Shown here: positions 12,701 to 24,600 of the stretch, piece by piece
Layout: each line of letters opens with the position of its first letter
Numbering within the stretch: position 1 is the stretch's first letter
DNA from: Acanthornis magna
Taxonomy: Eukaryota > Chordata > Aves > Passeriformes > Acanthizidae
NCBI GenBank assembly: GCA_036785705.1
Contig: JAWUZG010000351.1
Coordinates: 62,001-126,000, forward strand
DNA: 64,000 nucleotides
Direction: 5' to 3'
Notes under the pieces: model-generated
What the model was told of the DNA's origin: nothing
The model's database searches: none
What the model saw: only the letters and a program-made list of their open reading frames with translations
Position numbers and translations under genes: made by a program

Positions 12701-13619
12701 TAGAAGCATATATGAAAGCTTCAGAGAACCAGGAATCTGTTTAAATTATTTTTAAACTTGAGCAAATTGGTGTATGATCTGAAACCAAAATTTTTCTCAC
12801 AGTTTCTAGAAAAAGTTCCATATGGATTTGAATTAAGACTCTCTAGTTGAGGCCTTCTGCGAAAACAGAAGGAAATAAGTTGCCACTCATCCCAACCTGT
12901 TCCTCCTAAAGTGGAAAATAGCACAGACTTCTTTGTGCACTTTCAATGACTCCAAGAAAAACACCTCATAGCTCATAGTATTTGTCCACTGAAAATGAAT
13001 AGCAGTGAATGTTTTCCTGGATACATACATTATTTTCCCACATGCGTTATTTTCCTACATGTATTTATATATGCCATTTATATGTGTTTTGGTTCTCTCA
13101 GGAAAAAAACCACTTTTTTTTCCCCTAAAATTCATTATAGATAACTTGTATTGGAGCCAGAAACTGCACATGCTTTCAATATACAGACAAGAGTATAATT
13201 TTGGAAAATACCCTATTGATGATGAATTGTTTTTCTTGCTAACAGCAAAAGTTTGACTATTGAGGGCTATTTCCTCATGGAAGAAAGGGAAGGGGGAAGA
13301 CAGTGTTTTAGGTCTTTCCGCATTTTCTTTTTTCATTGAAAGAAAATCATTTAAATTCTTCCAGAATCTGGTTTTCTTGTCACACCTGTTTTGAAGGCAT
13401 CTGTTTGCTCACCAGTTTTCTACTAAAGCTGCTTTCTGCAGTTTTTATTTGGAATCTTCCTCCATCATGGAGGGTGGGGAGGAGTAACAGAAAGTATTTG
13501 CTGTCAGGCTAGAATAATTATGTTTCTGTCGTCATTATGTCTTAATTAGTGTAATCTTTTTCCTAGAAGTACTTTGCTGTGACCAGTTCACTGAAGAAAG
13601 CGACTCATGCAATTGTCAC
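9746..13619. other. AT-rich DNA without a recognised gene
   Basis: About 3.9 kb. The ORFs at 10358-10690 (minus) and 10786-11079 (plus) encode no recognisable domain. The part at about 10020-10260 is rich in ATTA, TAAT and ATGCTAAT motifs and low in simple repeats, and is listed separately as a possible conserved non-coding element. No other structure was recognised. Confidence 0.55.
10020..10260. promoter_or_regulatory. Possible conserved non-coding element (weak)
   Basis: This stretch carries many homeobox-type ATTA/TAAT cores and ATTTGCAT-like or ATGCTAAT-like octamer variants without microsatellite character. That texture is typical of vertebrate developmental enhancers. It is an impression from base composition only; I have no alignment. 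Confidence 0.2.
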
Positions 13620-14214
13620 TGTGCAGTAAGCTCAGGGCAGGAGAGGCCAGAGCCTGCTGGTACCTGCCGGGCACTGACAAGAAGCTCTACCATGTTTGTG
13701 CTCTGACAGCCTCAGGGCTTCCTGGTGACGGTCCTGGCATGGACTCTTCCTGGGAAACCCCCACTCTGGTGGGCAAGTGACTTTCTCAGCTCACTAGGAG
13801 ACGGGAGCCAACTCAGGCCTTCTTAGACCCCAAGTTAGAGGTGTTTGGAGAGTGTGAATGCTAACAGGGCACACAAAAAAGAACGCCGGCTGTGTTGGGT
13901 TTAGTACTGAATTTGGAGCCTGACCACTTCAGTGCTGGGTGTATTTTGTAGGTGCCTGCCTGGTCTGGAGCAATCTTGCACATTTGTGGGTGTAGACATG
14001 GCAGCCCCCCACTGCTGCCACTTGCTCCCATCACCTGTCGGGGCCCAGGAGAGCTGTTCCCCGCAGCAGCCGCTCCCTCCCTCGCTGTCAGTGCTGTGGG
14101 TGTTGAGAGGCAGCATGGCCCTGCCCAGGCAGGCCGCAGCCATGGCAGAGGCCCCACAGCAAGGGGACATGGTGAGCTGTGCGGCCTCCCTGTGCTCTGG
14201 CGCATCACAGGACA
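13620..14214. other. GC-rich patch, no recognised gene
   Basis: Compared with its AT-rich neighbours this ~600-bp patch is clearly GC-rich and is open in several frames at once (13861-14208 minus, 13932-14219 and 13952-14281 plus). That is what scarcity of AT-rich stop codons produces, and none of the translations resembles a known protein. CpG is not obviously enriched. It directly abuts the 3' end of the CR1 fragment. Confidence 0.5.
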
Positions 14215-14695
14215 CTTAGGGTTGGAAGGGACCTCTGGAGATCATCCAGCCCAGCCTCCCTGCCAAGGTAGGGTCACCTAGAGCAGGTTGTGCAGGAACA
14301 CATCCGCGTGGGTTTCGAATGTCTCCAGAGACGGAGATTCCGCACCCTCCCTGAACAGCTTAAGTACTCTGCCACCCTCAGTGTAAAGAAGTTTTTCCTC
14401 ATGCTGAGGTGAAACTTCTTGTGTTTTAGTTAACATTGCTCTTCATCCTGCCACTGGAAGCCACTGAAGACAGAGTCTGGCACCATCCTCTTGTCGCCTG
14501 CCTTTGAGATATTTATATGCATTAATGAGGTCCACTCTCAGCCTTTTCTTCTCTAGACTAAACAGGCCCAGCTCCTGCAGTTTCTCCAGACTCCTCATCA
14601 TCTTTGTGACCCTCCTCTGGACCCTCTCCAGTAGCTCCTTGTCTTTCTTGTGCTGTTTGGTTGCTCTTGTCCCCAGTACTTTAGGGGTCTCCCTT
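14215..14695 (-). mobile_element. CR1 LINE retrotransposon, 3' fragment
   Basis: The plus strand begins GGTTGGAAGGGACCTCTGGA and continues ATCATCCAGCCCAGCC, the reverse complement of the signature 3' end of avian CR1. Further in are TTTTTCCTCATGCTGAGGTG, GAGGTCCACTCTCAGCC, TTCTTCTCTAGACTAAACAG, GACCCTCCTCTGGACCCTCT and AGTAGCTCCTTGTCTTTCTT, all in the normal CR1 order. So this is about 480 bp of a 5'-truncated copy on the minus strand, covering the end of the reverse-transcriptase ORF and the short 3' UTR. The final (ATTCTATG)-type tail is missing or degraded. Several stops and changes show that it is inactive. Similarity fades beyond about 14695, and the ORFs at 14504-14981 overlap it by chance. 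Confidence 0.93.
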
Positions 14696-17600
14696 CCTGC
14701 TTTGTGGTTGAGCTTTTAAAAGCACTCTGTTGCTTTATAGGTTTTGGCTGCTGATGAGATTTCTTTCCCTCCTCTTTGTGCTGCCCACTTTTGTGGTTTC
14801 TGTATGATGAGTTTGCTGTGTAATGGCAGGTAATGGTCATGCAGTAATCTGCATAAAGGGAGAAAGGCAAGTGCAGGCTGAAATCATACCAGACAAGTGC
14901 ATTGGAGCTACTGCCTGATTTCACAGCATCATGCAGCCAAGGCGGAAGACATGAAATAATACATGGCCCCTTAACTGGCATAACATGAACAGCACTGTGC
15001 CTGCAGCTGTTCTACAGCACTGCACTATCAACATGTGCCACAGGGAAGCATAAAGCCAGGAATCCAATTTCAGCTGTGGATTTTATGCTTCTTTTACTTT
15101 CCAAATAATGTTAAGGGTTTTTTCTTTCTAACTGTAAAACTTTTGGATACAGTCAAAGACTTAAACAAAATTCCTTTGTATGCCAAACTGCTGCTGAGGT
15201 GCTTTGTGTCCTTGGTATTACATTCAACATCTTTATGATTCAGTTCTGCATTTCCATTCTTCGCAGGGCTGTTGTAATGCTTAACTAATTAATGTCTACA
15301 CATTGCTTGATGTCCATGAGCAAATAGAAATATAAAGCTACACATATATAGACAAACAATAGTATTTCAGGCCTTCTGAACTCTCTTTTCAACCTGTGGT
15401 CACAAAACTGAATTGCCAATGTGAGAAGCAGGAAAGAAGCCTTGTGAGAAGTTGCAATGAGAAACGGATAACCAAAAGCACCACTTTTTTCTTTTTTCCC
15501 TACTGATGAATGCTCCGTTATTTTACTTCCTGAATTTGAGGCAAGAAAAATAACAAAAATAGTTATTCCAATAATGAGATGATACCAGGAGAAGAAAAGA
15601 AAATTTTATTCCCAAAATAATAATTCTCATCATGGTCTGGGTTACATTTTCTGAGTGGGGTAAAAAATAAAGAATCAATATTTTCCAAGGTTCATTGTTC
15701 CATTAATTGCTTCTGTATTGGGGCAGGACTTCTTCGATCTTGTCTTTGGGATTGTGATTTACATTTAGCATCTATGTTGCAATGTAAGGTAATAAACTAC
15801 AATAAGCTAAAAACATTCATTTTTAAGTCAGCCTACATGTCTGCAGACTCAGCAACTGTCACAATTTTAGTAGTCGAGTGTGAATTTTTACTACCTAGTT
15901 CATGGTTGGCTCATGGAGCTCAAAAATAGCAACAATAAGAATGAAAGGCTTGAGCTGATTTTATGAATTTGACAGATTTGTAATCTGCTTTCAGGGATTC
16001 CAAAAGCAGAGACAAAAGCTGCTTTTGGAGAGTGAATAATTTCTTGAAAATTATTTGCTTGTTGAAATGAAGAAAATGTACAGGCTCAGACTTTTATTGA
16101 TTTAAATATGTAGCATTTTTATTTGTGACTAATTTTGACATTGATAATATCTAAGCTCAGTTATTGTGCAGTTCGTTACTATGGATACTTGGTTTGCAAA
16201 ATGTGTGGCTTTAGGGCTAACTTCTGCTCAAGACCTTATTGTTAAATAACATCTCCTTTTTTAGATAAACACATGAAGTGGCATGAGATTATGTTCATAG
16301 TCATGCATACAGATCTCGAGAGAGAAGTCTGAATAAGTAAATACTAGTGACCTTTATTTTGGAATTGTCATTTTATATGTCTTGGAATAGATGTATCAGA
16401 TTTGTATAAAGAAAGCTTTTAAAATAGTGACTTTTATGTAGAAGTTCAGTCATTATTTTTTGTTTTGACTAAAACATCCCTGCTTCTCTCTTCCCACATG
16501 CTGATTCTAATGCAGCTCTCCTAAAGCCTGGTCAGCTTCCCTGACCTTTGCTGTTGTTATCCAGTCTTAGGGAAGTATTGTGATAAAGATCATCTTTTAG
16601 TTATCAAGACTGAGTGGTGTTCACTAGGTTTCTCACTTTAACATTTCCTCTGGTAAAAGACTTCTGCATTCATTTCATTAAATATTACCAAGGACTACTC
16701 AGTGACATATTTATTAATAAGCAGGATGTAAAAAAGTCACCCCACACAGTTGTAATTGTCTTCTTCCTGTCTCATGCACAGATCCTGGGATTGGTGCTGG
16801 CTTTTCTACCTCAGAAATCCTCCCAATGGCCAGATTCTGCACGAAAACCATATGTATATTCAATAATAAATAAATTCAAGGTTAGCATTTCCTTTCTTAC
16901 AGTAGTCCCACTGAAAGGAACTTCAGACACAGTAAGCCATATAGCACAACTAGTTATGACGGGAATAGCAATATTCAAATGAATGGATGAACAATTCATG
17001 GGGCTTGGATTGCTGGGTGATTACTGTGGTAAGGCAGGTAAGAAATGGCAGCAGTAACCTGTGCACCACCCTTTTGAAGTTATTGAGAAAGCTCAGCTGA
17101 AAACAAAACTTCTCTGTAAGTGCTCGCATGAGCAGGGCCTCTTTCTAAAACTAGAGCAAAACATGGAGGTTTATTTCTCCATCGTAAATGACTGAGTAGT
17201 TTGTATAAAGATAGCTGACAATCTGAACCTTTTTACTTGTAAAGCAGCAGAAGAGAATAATTATGTGGTCAGGGTGTCAGTACTCCTTTGTTCAGTCATT
17301 CCTACAATGAGACAGTTTACAGTGCAATATCCATGTGATAGATGCTGACCAGGTGAGAAGGTGTCAGTGGATGGACCCCAGTATTGCTGCAGCTCCTTTC
17401 CAAGGCAAGGCATGTGATTTATGTAGCCCCAGTTGTCCCACTGATATTAATTCCTTAGTTAATAGGAGACCGATTTTGTGAATTGGTGAGTGTGGCTTGG
17501 AGCCCTTGAGATCCATGGGCAGTGAAGCTTCAGCTTCACAGGGTTGAATTCAGCCCTGCATTTATGTACAGAGGCAAAAACTGCCACTGGCCATCAATTG

Positions 17601-18423
17601 CCCCACCGACACCTTCGAGATCACACCAGCAGGCACTTACAGGCAAGTACTCTCTCTGAGCTGGACTGCTGCTTACAACTACTGAGTCAATTAAGTTGTG
17701 CAATAATTTTTTAAAAACCTCTATCTTTAGCTATATTCTGTTACAGTCTGCATATTGTAACACATCTAAACTGCTGGTGGAGGAAATTAAGCACCATTGG
17801 TCTTGCCTGGTATTTTGCCATATTCTCTCCTTCACACTCTATGCACAAACTGTTATTAAGTGATAATTAAGAAACAAGTTATCTGTTTGATCTTGGTTTT
17901 GAATACATCATCTCATGTAGTTTTGGGCTCTATTTTATTTCTCGTAATTAATTCAGTTATTTTATAGTGTGTGTTACTTTTTCTTCTCCTGCTTCTTGCC
18001 TTCTTTGTTAAAAATCATGGACATGTAACTCAAGGTTTTGAGATGTAGTTTGGAGAAACATATTTAGAAGTGTCAATTTCACCCTGAGGGATAATTTTCA
18101 CATATTTGGTTTCAATATTTTACACAATCTGAATGACAGATTTGAATGATCCATCAAGTAGTAACAGCTCAATAGATTCTTCGATGTAGTGCTATCACAG
18201 TGAGCATAAAATGCCAAAAAAGTAATAACAGTGGTTTAAGATCTTCATTCGTATCATAGCAAGAGCTTTGACAATGAAAAGGGGCACCTCTTTCAGCTTC
18301 ACTGAGGAGGTGAGGTTACTGCCTCCATCAAAAAAAACGGTTGGACTTAGTCTGGAAAGACTGGCCACAAAGGCTAGATCATGACTCAAACTTTCAAAAT
18401 GTTTTGCGTTTTCATTAGGATTA
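14696..18423. other. AT-rich DNA without a recognised gene
   Basis: About 3.7 kb with short ORFs only. The longest, 16614-16982 (122 codons), is hydrophobic-rich but matches no family that I recognise. One faint repeat trace near 17530 is listed separately. Nothing else was identified. Confidence 0.55.
17530..17610 (+). repeat. Possible trace of an old amniote repeat
   Basis: The stretch GGTTGAATTCAGCCCTGCAT followed by CAGAGGCAAAAACTGCCA resembles old reptile and bird repeats in which TTCAGCCCTGCAT precedes GCAAAACTCCCATTGA. The match is short and made by eye. Confidence 0.25.
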
Positions 18424-18803
18424 AAAACAAACAAACAACCCCAAAACCAAACCAAACCAACCAAACAAAAAAAATAACAAAAAACCCAACCTCCCCCAAA
18501 AAACAAGAAAAAACAACAACAAAAAACCACAAAAAACCAAACAAAAATAAAACCCCACCAAAAAAACCCAAAAAAACCCCAAACCAAAACCAAAACAAAC
18601 AACAAACCAGAAAACAAACAAACAAAAAACCAAACAAAAAACCAAACCCAAAACCAAACAACAACAATAAAAAACAACAGCAACAAAAAAACAAAAACAA
18701 AAACCAGCAGCAACAAAAAAACAAAAACAAAAACCAACAAAAAACCCCCCAAAAAATTAAAACACCAACAAACAAAAAAACCCACAAACCCCACAACAAA
18801 ACC
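18424..18803 (+). repeat. 380-bp A/C-only low-complexity tract
   Basis: The plus strand is almost exclusively A and C, built from irregular AAAC, AAC and AAACCC units with only a handful of G or T. It contains an internal direct repeat with a 30-bp period: CAACAAAAAAACAAAAACAA starts at 18681 and again at 18711. Long ORFs here (18195-18794 minus, 18381-18824 plus) are simple-repeat translations, Phe/Val/Gly/Leu-rich on one strand and Lys/Asn/Gln/Pro-rich on the other, and are not genes. The tract resembles smaller ones at 44919-45042 and 46423-46542. Confidence 0.95.
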
Positions 18804-20699
18804 AGGGAAGTATTTGGTATTTGAAAGCTTGATATTTTAGATTCTTGTTATAAGACCTAAAGGTTATAATTTTACAATTTCACACAGCTGATTTATGTTT
18901 TAGATGAATGGCCAAAAGTAGCAAAGTATGTAACATACTTAAAAAATACATTTTAGCTGCAACTTAAACAGGAATCAATGGAATGGATTACTCTTTTCTG
19001 TCATAACATGTAAACAAGAAAATTATTTCCACATTGGTGGAAAAAAGGAATGAATATAATTTGTTTGTTCTCATATGGCTCTCATAACAAAAACTAACAA
19101 TGAAAACTTACCTAGTGTGATTCTGTAATTTTGTTTTGAATTCTTATTTTATCATGAAAGATTCCTTAGGGTGAAATGTCTTGGGTTTCAGAATTACTTT
19201 GTAGTTTTACCTCATTCTGTTCATGAAAGTATAACAATTTAAAGGTAAAATTTTCATATGCAGCCAAATCAGATGACAGACAAGACATAAATGAAAGGAA
19301 AATATATTCTTAAATAATCATAACCGATTACTCAATTTTAAAGGTCTTAATTCATCACAGAGGAATGTATTTTGGCATGTTGGTTTTTGGCATGATATTT
19401 GTGTAAAAAACAGTATGAACATAAGGAGGGGAGTCAGTATCATAAACCGTAGGACAAATGCAACAGTAGATTTGAATAGCTTTGTGCCTTGTGGTTCATA
19501 TTTCTGATCTAATTTTGCACTTTCTTTAGTTCTGTGGTGATTACAAGAGAGCTTTGTGGTGTAAATTTGGAGTTTTCATTTGGAGGTGGGGTGAGGAATT
19601 TGCTAGGATCCACTAGTGTTGTTGTGACCAAAAATGATTATGTTCTTTGCTGTCAACCTGCATTTTGTCAGGTGTAATAGAAGTGCCAGCTGAAATCAGT
19701 TTTCTAGCTGGTTTTCTTGTCTTGGGTACATGTAAAGATCAGGTTTGCACAAAATGGAGAAAAAAGCTCAAAGTAAGGAGTATGAAAAGTGTAGATAAGG
19801 ATTTGCTGAGAGTGAATCTGCATATTGGAAAAAATACCATGAAACACTGGGATAGTGTTGTGATTCAAAGGGATATTTTGTACATATGTTGTTAGTTTTG
19901 TAAATCCACCACAGCCCTCTCAGCCATCTTTCTCCTTTGGAATGTATAATATAAGACCATTGTAATTTTCTCAGTGAATGGAGTGTATGTTGGGAATTTG
20001 AAATATAGAGGTCATGTTCTTAAAGTTTCTGATATCATGAATCTAGGTTATGAAAACCATTGACTTAACTTAAAAATTGTAACATAAATAAAATTGAATG
20101 AAAGCATGAGCTTTCCAGGGTACATACTGGTAATTACTTTCCTGGTCTTGCATACATAAGGGAGATGATACAACTTTTTCTGTAAAGAAACTCTGATACT
20201 TGTTCATAGGCAAAAGTGTCACTTTCCTATGAAAAAATGTGTTGTTATGGCAGTAAACGGCGCTTTTTAAATGGCAATATATCATTTGGATGCTGGGAAA
20301 ACACAAGCATTTTTGATAAATGCAAAGTTTCTGTGCCTTTCAAGGTATCTCAAGCTAGGGGAAAAAATTGGAAAAAAAAATAACATGTTATTATTTAAAA
20401 TGTTTGCTCAACTTTCAAGTTTCACTATTCAGTCTATCTAATGATGTCACATCTACTGTCTGGATTTTTTTTAAAAAATCTGGATTTTTATTTTATTATT
20501 TAATGTTAACGTGGGACATTTGTGGTGAAGAGCTTATGTTAAGAATTAAGCAAATCAAAGTTTGCAGACATTTAATGTCAAGGATTTGTTTTGTCTGAAA
20601 TGTACAGAATTTTAACCACATGGAATTAGATCACTCAATTTCAGTGCTCAGAGAAATTTTATTTCAAGTTCAACTTATGAACTTCCTTTCTACCCGAAC

Positions 20700-20790
20700 G
20701 TTGTTTTGTGTAACTCAGCTGGTGCCACTGAAATCACTGCCAATTTACATTAAAATAAGTGCAAATTTTGTGCTCCTATTCGTGTTGTAG
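20700..20790 (+). repeat. Trace of an old amniote interspersed repeat
   Basis: GTGTAACTCAGCTGGTGCCA, then CTGAAATCACTGCCAATTTAC, parallels the reptile and bird motif in which a GTGTAA block is followed by CACTGAAGTCAATGGAGTTAC and CCAATTTAC. The class of that old element is uncertain to me. The copy is diverged and short. Confidence 0.35.
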
Positions 20791-22217
20791 GCTTCAAAAA
20801 ACCCATGTAATTTACAAAGAGATAAATGAACAGGGAGTGGATCATTTTGTTTCAAGTTTATTTGTATAAAAGTATATCCTTTATCAATTAGTAGTTGCTA
20901 AAAGCATGTTTCCGAGAAGTTGACAAATTCTGTTCCTGACTCTTAGATTTAGTTCATCTTGTCGAGGTGGGGAAAGCCCTGTTCATCAGAGAAATGCTCT
21001 TAGGAGGTTTCTTTGCTGCTGAGTTTGTGGAAGGGCAAAGGTGAAGGAGCGGGGAGAAAATTCTTTTGCTAACACAAGTATTTCCTGTAGACAGCAATTA
21101 CATACAGGTCTGTGAACTTTAGTTAGCTACCCACAAGCATTTGAACTGTGAGCTCAATGTAGTGTTTGTATAACCTTCCTTTATTTCCAAGATATCTGGT
21201 AGAGACTTTTTAAAATTAAATCCTTTTTTTTTGCCCGTTACAAGTGAAAGCTCAAATAATGCAATTATTTGACCATTTTGTCACCAATTTACAATCTGTA
21301 TACCCTAAGAGAGTTCGTTAAGTAGGAATCATACATAGGAGTTCAGCTTTTTCCTGACTTTCTCTGCAAGCTATGATTCTAACTGTGCTACTCTATATTT
21401 AGCTATTTTGCAGTTCTTTTGTCAACTCATTGCTAGATATTCCTTGATTCAGAGTTCTCTGTTTGAGCTTAATTTGGAGTAATTTCTTACATTTTCTTTT
21501 CTCTGTGGCTCTTTCCCAAATGAAGTGTTGCTTAATGCTGCCTCTAAATATAGTGGGTTTTTTCCTAAATAGTAATAGTGTATAGTAACGAAGCAGAAAA
21601 TCTGTATAATGGCTACATCTAATCTGGTAAAATAAAGAAAAATACTATTTCAAAGGAAAATGTATTCTATTCAGTTGTAGGTAGAACAATATGCTGGGAA
21701 TTTTCTGTTTTGTTGAGGTAATGGTCTTCTGCTAAGGAATCTTGATAGGTGGGATGGTGTTCCTGGATACACAATTCTGGAGTACAAGCATTGTGGGTTC
21801 TGCAATCCTTGTTCCCATGTAACCACTTAATATATCTATATGGTTCCTTTTCTTGGCATAGAAAGCACTTGTTTTCTGATAGTATTTTCTAAAGACACAA
21901 AGGAATCCAAGCAAAATGTGAAGGGGGTTTCCTGTAACTCAGTACCAACTATTCAGTAATTTCTGACTGGAGCAGGTTGTACCTTCCAGAGTCTTTCAAG
22001 AAAAATCCCTTACCCTGGCCTGAGAAATGCAGCTCTGCAATGTTCTGATTTAGGTCCTAGGTGCCACATGCACCCTGTGGTCCAAAGGAGAGCAGGACTA
22101 CAGAGCAGGATTGAGGTTTTTTCTGACCTAACTCCTGTCACTTCTCAATATGGTCAAATACAACACACAATGCTAGCGAATTGTCTTTGGTTTTGTTAGA
22201 TGACTATGGTTTGTCAT

Positions 22218-22245
22218 CAAATAGGATTGTCCAAATAGGATTGTC
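22218..22245 (+). repeat. 14-bp unit in exact tandem duplicate
   Basis: CAAATAGGATTGTC occurs twice in direct succession and the third position starts CAAA before diverging. This is a simple local slippage or duplication event. Confidence 0.9.
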
Positions 22246-22590
22246 CAAAAATGTTGGACTGGCACTGGGGGAATGAGAAAATGAATGGCATCATCACAAA
22301 ATCTGTACCTCACTGTAACTGGATGTGTATGTACTGTGTTGAGATGTGCCCAGTGTTATGAAATTCCAAAAACTGAATTATTTCAACTGTTTCCTGATCA
22401 TAGCAGTGTTTGAAATAGCCCAAAAATGGAGAAATATAAGAGAAATGCTGGCTGGAATCCCTTGGGGAGTTGATTTTTCAGAGATACTAAGAATGCACAC
22501 ATCCTGTAGAAATCCAAGAACTCATTGAATACTGAGTGCTTGAGTTATACTGGCCTAAAATTTACTGCTTTAGCTTTAATTTGTTCTATG

Positions 22591-22614
22591 CATCACATCA
22601 CATCACATCACATC
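22591..22614 (+). repeat. (CATCA)n short tandem repeat
   Basis: Nearly five uninterrupted copies of the pentamer CATCA. It is a minor microsatellite with no associated element. Confidence 0.95.
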
Positions 22615-24259
22615 TTTAGGTTAAATACTGTTCTACTTTGTACTTATATTGAGTTTGACTTATATATTCTGTCTTACCATATCCTGCTGTTTCCTTATAA
22701 GGGCATATTCACCCTTCTGTGCCATTGCTCATGCTTAGAGCACAGTTTTCGCTTTCAGTCAGGAAGCGTTGTGCAACTGTGGTCTGGATTTAACTCTCTT
22801 CAGTGCCTTCAATAGGCCGCTACCCTTTTCCCCCAAAAGACCTCTCCGTAAGGTAATCAGATGGGTATTTCAGTGTTTCAGAATTGAATACATAGTGAGC
22901 TTTTGTTTCACAGTTTTATTTTGTCCTGTTAAACTTCTAATTGCCACCTGGACTTGACATATTTGATGAATACCAGGTGGTACTCCACTCCTTGTCACTG
23001 TCCCTGGGCATTTCTAGCCTGCTTCAGACAGATCACCTGCTATGGCCCAGTTACATCAGTCATTGTGTCTGACAGCGCTGTTCACATAGTGACTGTGGAA
23101 GGAAGGTCTAACAGTGAGCTAAAACATGTTTTTCAGGCATTTGCTAACCAAGTGTTTAAAAACTTGGAAAGGACAATATTTTATTTGAGATATTCTACAT
23201 TGGCATTTTGTGAACAGCTCATATAATTTTCAAATTATGCTTTTACACGTAATTTAAATTACCTGCTCTGAGAAGATTGACTGCCAGCCATCTGGAAGAA
23301 CATAGTGCATGATTCCTCTTGACTTACTGATTTCCAAATACCTTTAATGGGAAGAAAGGGGTTTATATGACTAAAGGAGATGGATTTGCTAAAGGAAATG
23401 TTTGATGCACTGATTTTTAGAACTTGTAATGTCACCTAGTTTGAATTATAGGAATAGGTTGGAAAATAAACAATATCTAAATAATTTTTTTTTTCTTTAT
23501 TGAGATGATAAAAGGAGCAATACTTACTCCTTTTCATACAACTGTATGTCAAAAGAAAAGCAGTAGTAGTTTATCTATAGAGAAAAAACATAAGAAAAAT
23601 GGAAAGAACTGGCAGTGGTATCAGTGTTCTTTTGGGCCTCAATGTACAAATATTATAAGAGCCTTAAATTTTGTCTGGTTAATACAAAACTAAGCAAGTT
23701 TTGGTTAGCCTGGCTTGTCAGTGATCATGGACACAGGTAGGTTGTCAGTGTTGTATGCTTCCATATGGGATTTCTGTGTATTTCTTTTCACCATACTAAG
23801 GAAAAAAAAAAGCCTTAGATTCAGTTCTAAAACTCCCCAGTCATCTCTGTTTTAGGTTGTAACTCAAGCAGCAAAGTGAGACTAGCTGGTTCAAAACCCA
23901 CATGCTGCATTTAAAAAAGAAATTGGAAAAAAAAAAAAGTGTATTTTTTCCTAAAAAAAAATGGTTTCCATGTTTCTAAATTAATCAAGTTTAATGTTTT
24001 TTGTTGCCCATTTCAGAAGAAGCTTCTAAATAAAGTAATTTATTCACACATGTTTAAGTTCTTAAGATTTAAAAGTACTCATTTCATGCCATTATATATT
24101 GGAAGAGATGTTACCTTTTTTTTTGCTGCCTTTCTGGCAGCACCGGGACACGGGGACAATGTGCAGAGAGAGAGGGAGCGAGAGAGAGAGAGAAACACTT
24201 TGCTCCAGCTTTCGACTTACAAAACTCGTGCAAGTTCAGCTCCCGGAGAAGGTAGCGTG

Positions 24260-24281
24260 CGTGGAGAATGTATTCTCCACG
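24260..24281. repeat. Perfect 22-bp palindrome with 2-base centre
   Basis: CGTGGAGAAT is followed by GT and then by its exact reverse complement ATTCTCCACG. It lies inside the CpG-rich block. It could form a small cruciform or be bound by a dimeric DNA-binding protein; no specific factor is recognised. Confidence 0.85.
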
Positions 24282-24449
24282 TAGCCTCTTCTGTTCGCAT
24301 CTTGTGCCGGACCGCAGAGAGCCGTCCGCTTCTTTCTCGCGCTTTCTCTCGCCAGCCTATGTGCTGCCACCCTGGCAGTGCTCGGGCTCCTGCTTCCCTC
24401 CATCGGGAAGCGCCCCCCTGGGCTTTCAAGCGCCTCCAGGAGTGACTTG

Positions 24450-24482
24450 CCAATGATTCTGCCCTCTTGGCGGGGGCGGGGC
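24450..24482 (+). promoter_or_regulatory. CCAAT box followed by an Sp1-type GC box
   Basis: CCAAT at 24450-24454 precedes GGGGGCGGGGC at 24472-24482, with 17 bases between. This is a classic proximal promoter arrangement for TATA-less vertebrate genes and would suggest plus-strand transcription. Both motifs are short and can occur by chance in GC-rich DNA. Confidence 0.35.
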
Positions 24483-24600
24483 TTTGCTGCGCAACCTGCT
24501 CCTTCCCACCCCCCCAGCTTTCCCTCCCCCCGTGCCCCGCCCAACTCCGGCTGTGCTCCCGGGGTGGCTGTGACTGCAGGAAAGGGGCACCCACCCCCTC

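Larger units (their letters stand above)
18804..24120. other. AT-rich DNA without a recognised gene
   Basis: About 5.3 kb with no ORF over 100 codons apart from the reading that runs into the following GC-rich block (23939-24445). It contains two tiny tandem repeats and one old repeat trace, each listed separately. No RNA gene or mobile element of recent origin was seen. The composition changes abruptly close to 24120. Confidence 0.6.
24121..24600. promoter_or_regulatory. CpG-island-like block, candidate promoter
   Basis: A hand count over these 480 bases gave 28 CpG dinucleotides with 133 G and 165 C, about 62% G+C and an observed/expected CpG ratio near 0.6. That just meets the usual island definition and stands out from the AT-rich surroundings. 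It holds a short GA repeat (about 24164-24193), a perfect palindrome (24260-24281), a CCAAT box (24450-24454) and an Sp1-type GC box (24472-24482), with no TATA box in view. Vertebrate islands of this kind are usually promoters, so a transcript starting here is plausible, but I see no coding exon or clear splice pattern linked to it. An alternative is a GC-rich repeat or a biased-gene-conversion hotspot. Confidence 0.5.

Noticed and set aside
18195..18794. 199-codon minus-strand ORF resembling a membrane protein
   Set aside because: The hydrophobic Phe/Val/Leu/Gly/Trp runs come from the G/T complement of the A/C tract, not from a real transmembrane protein.
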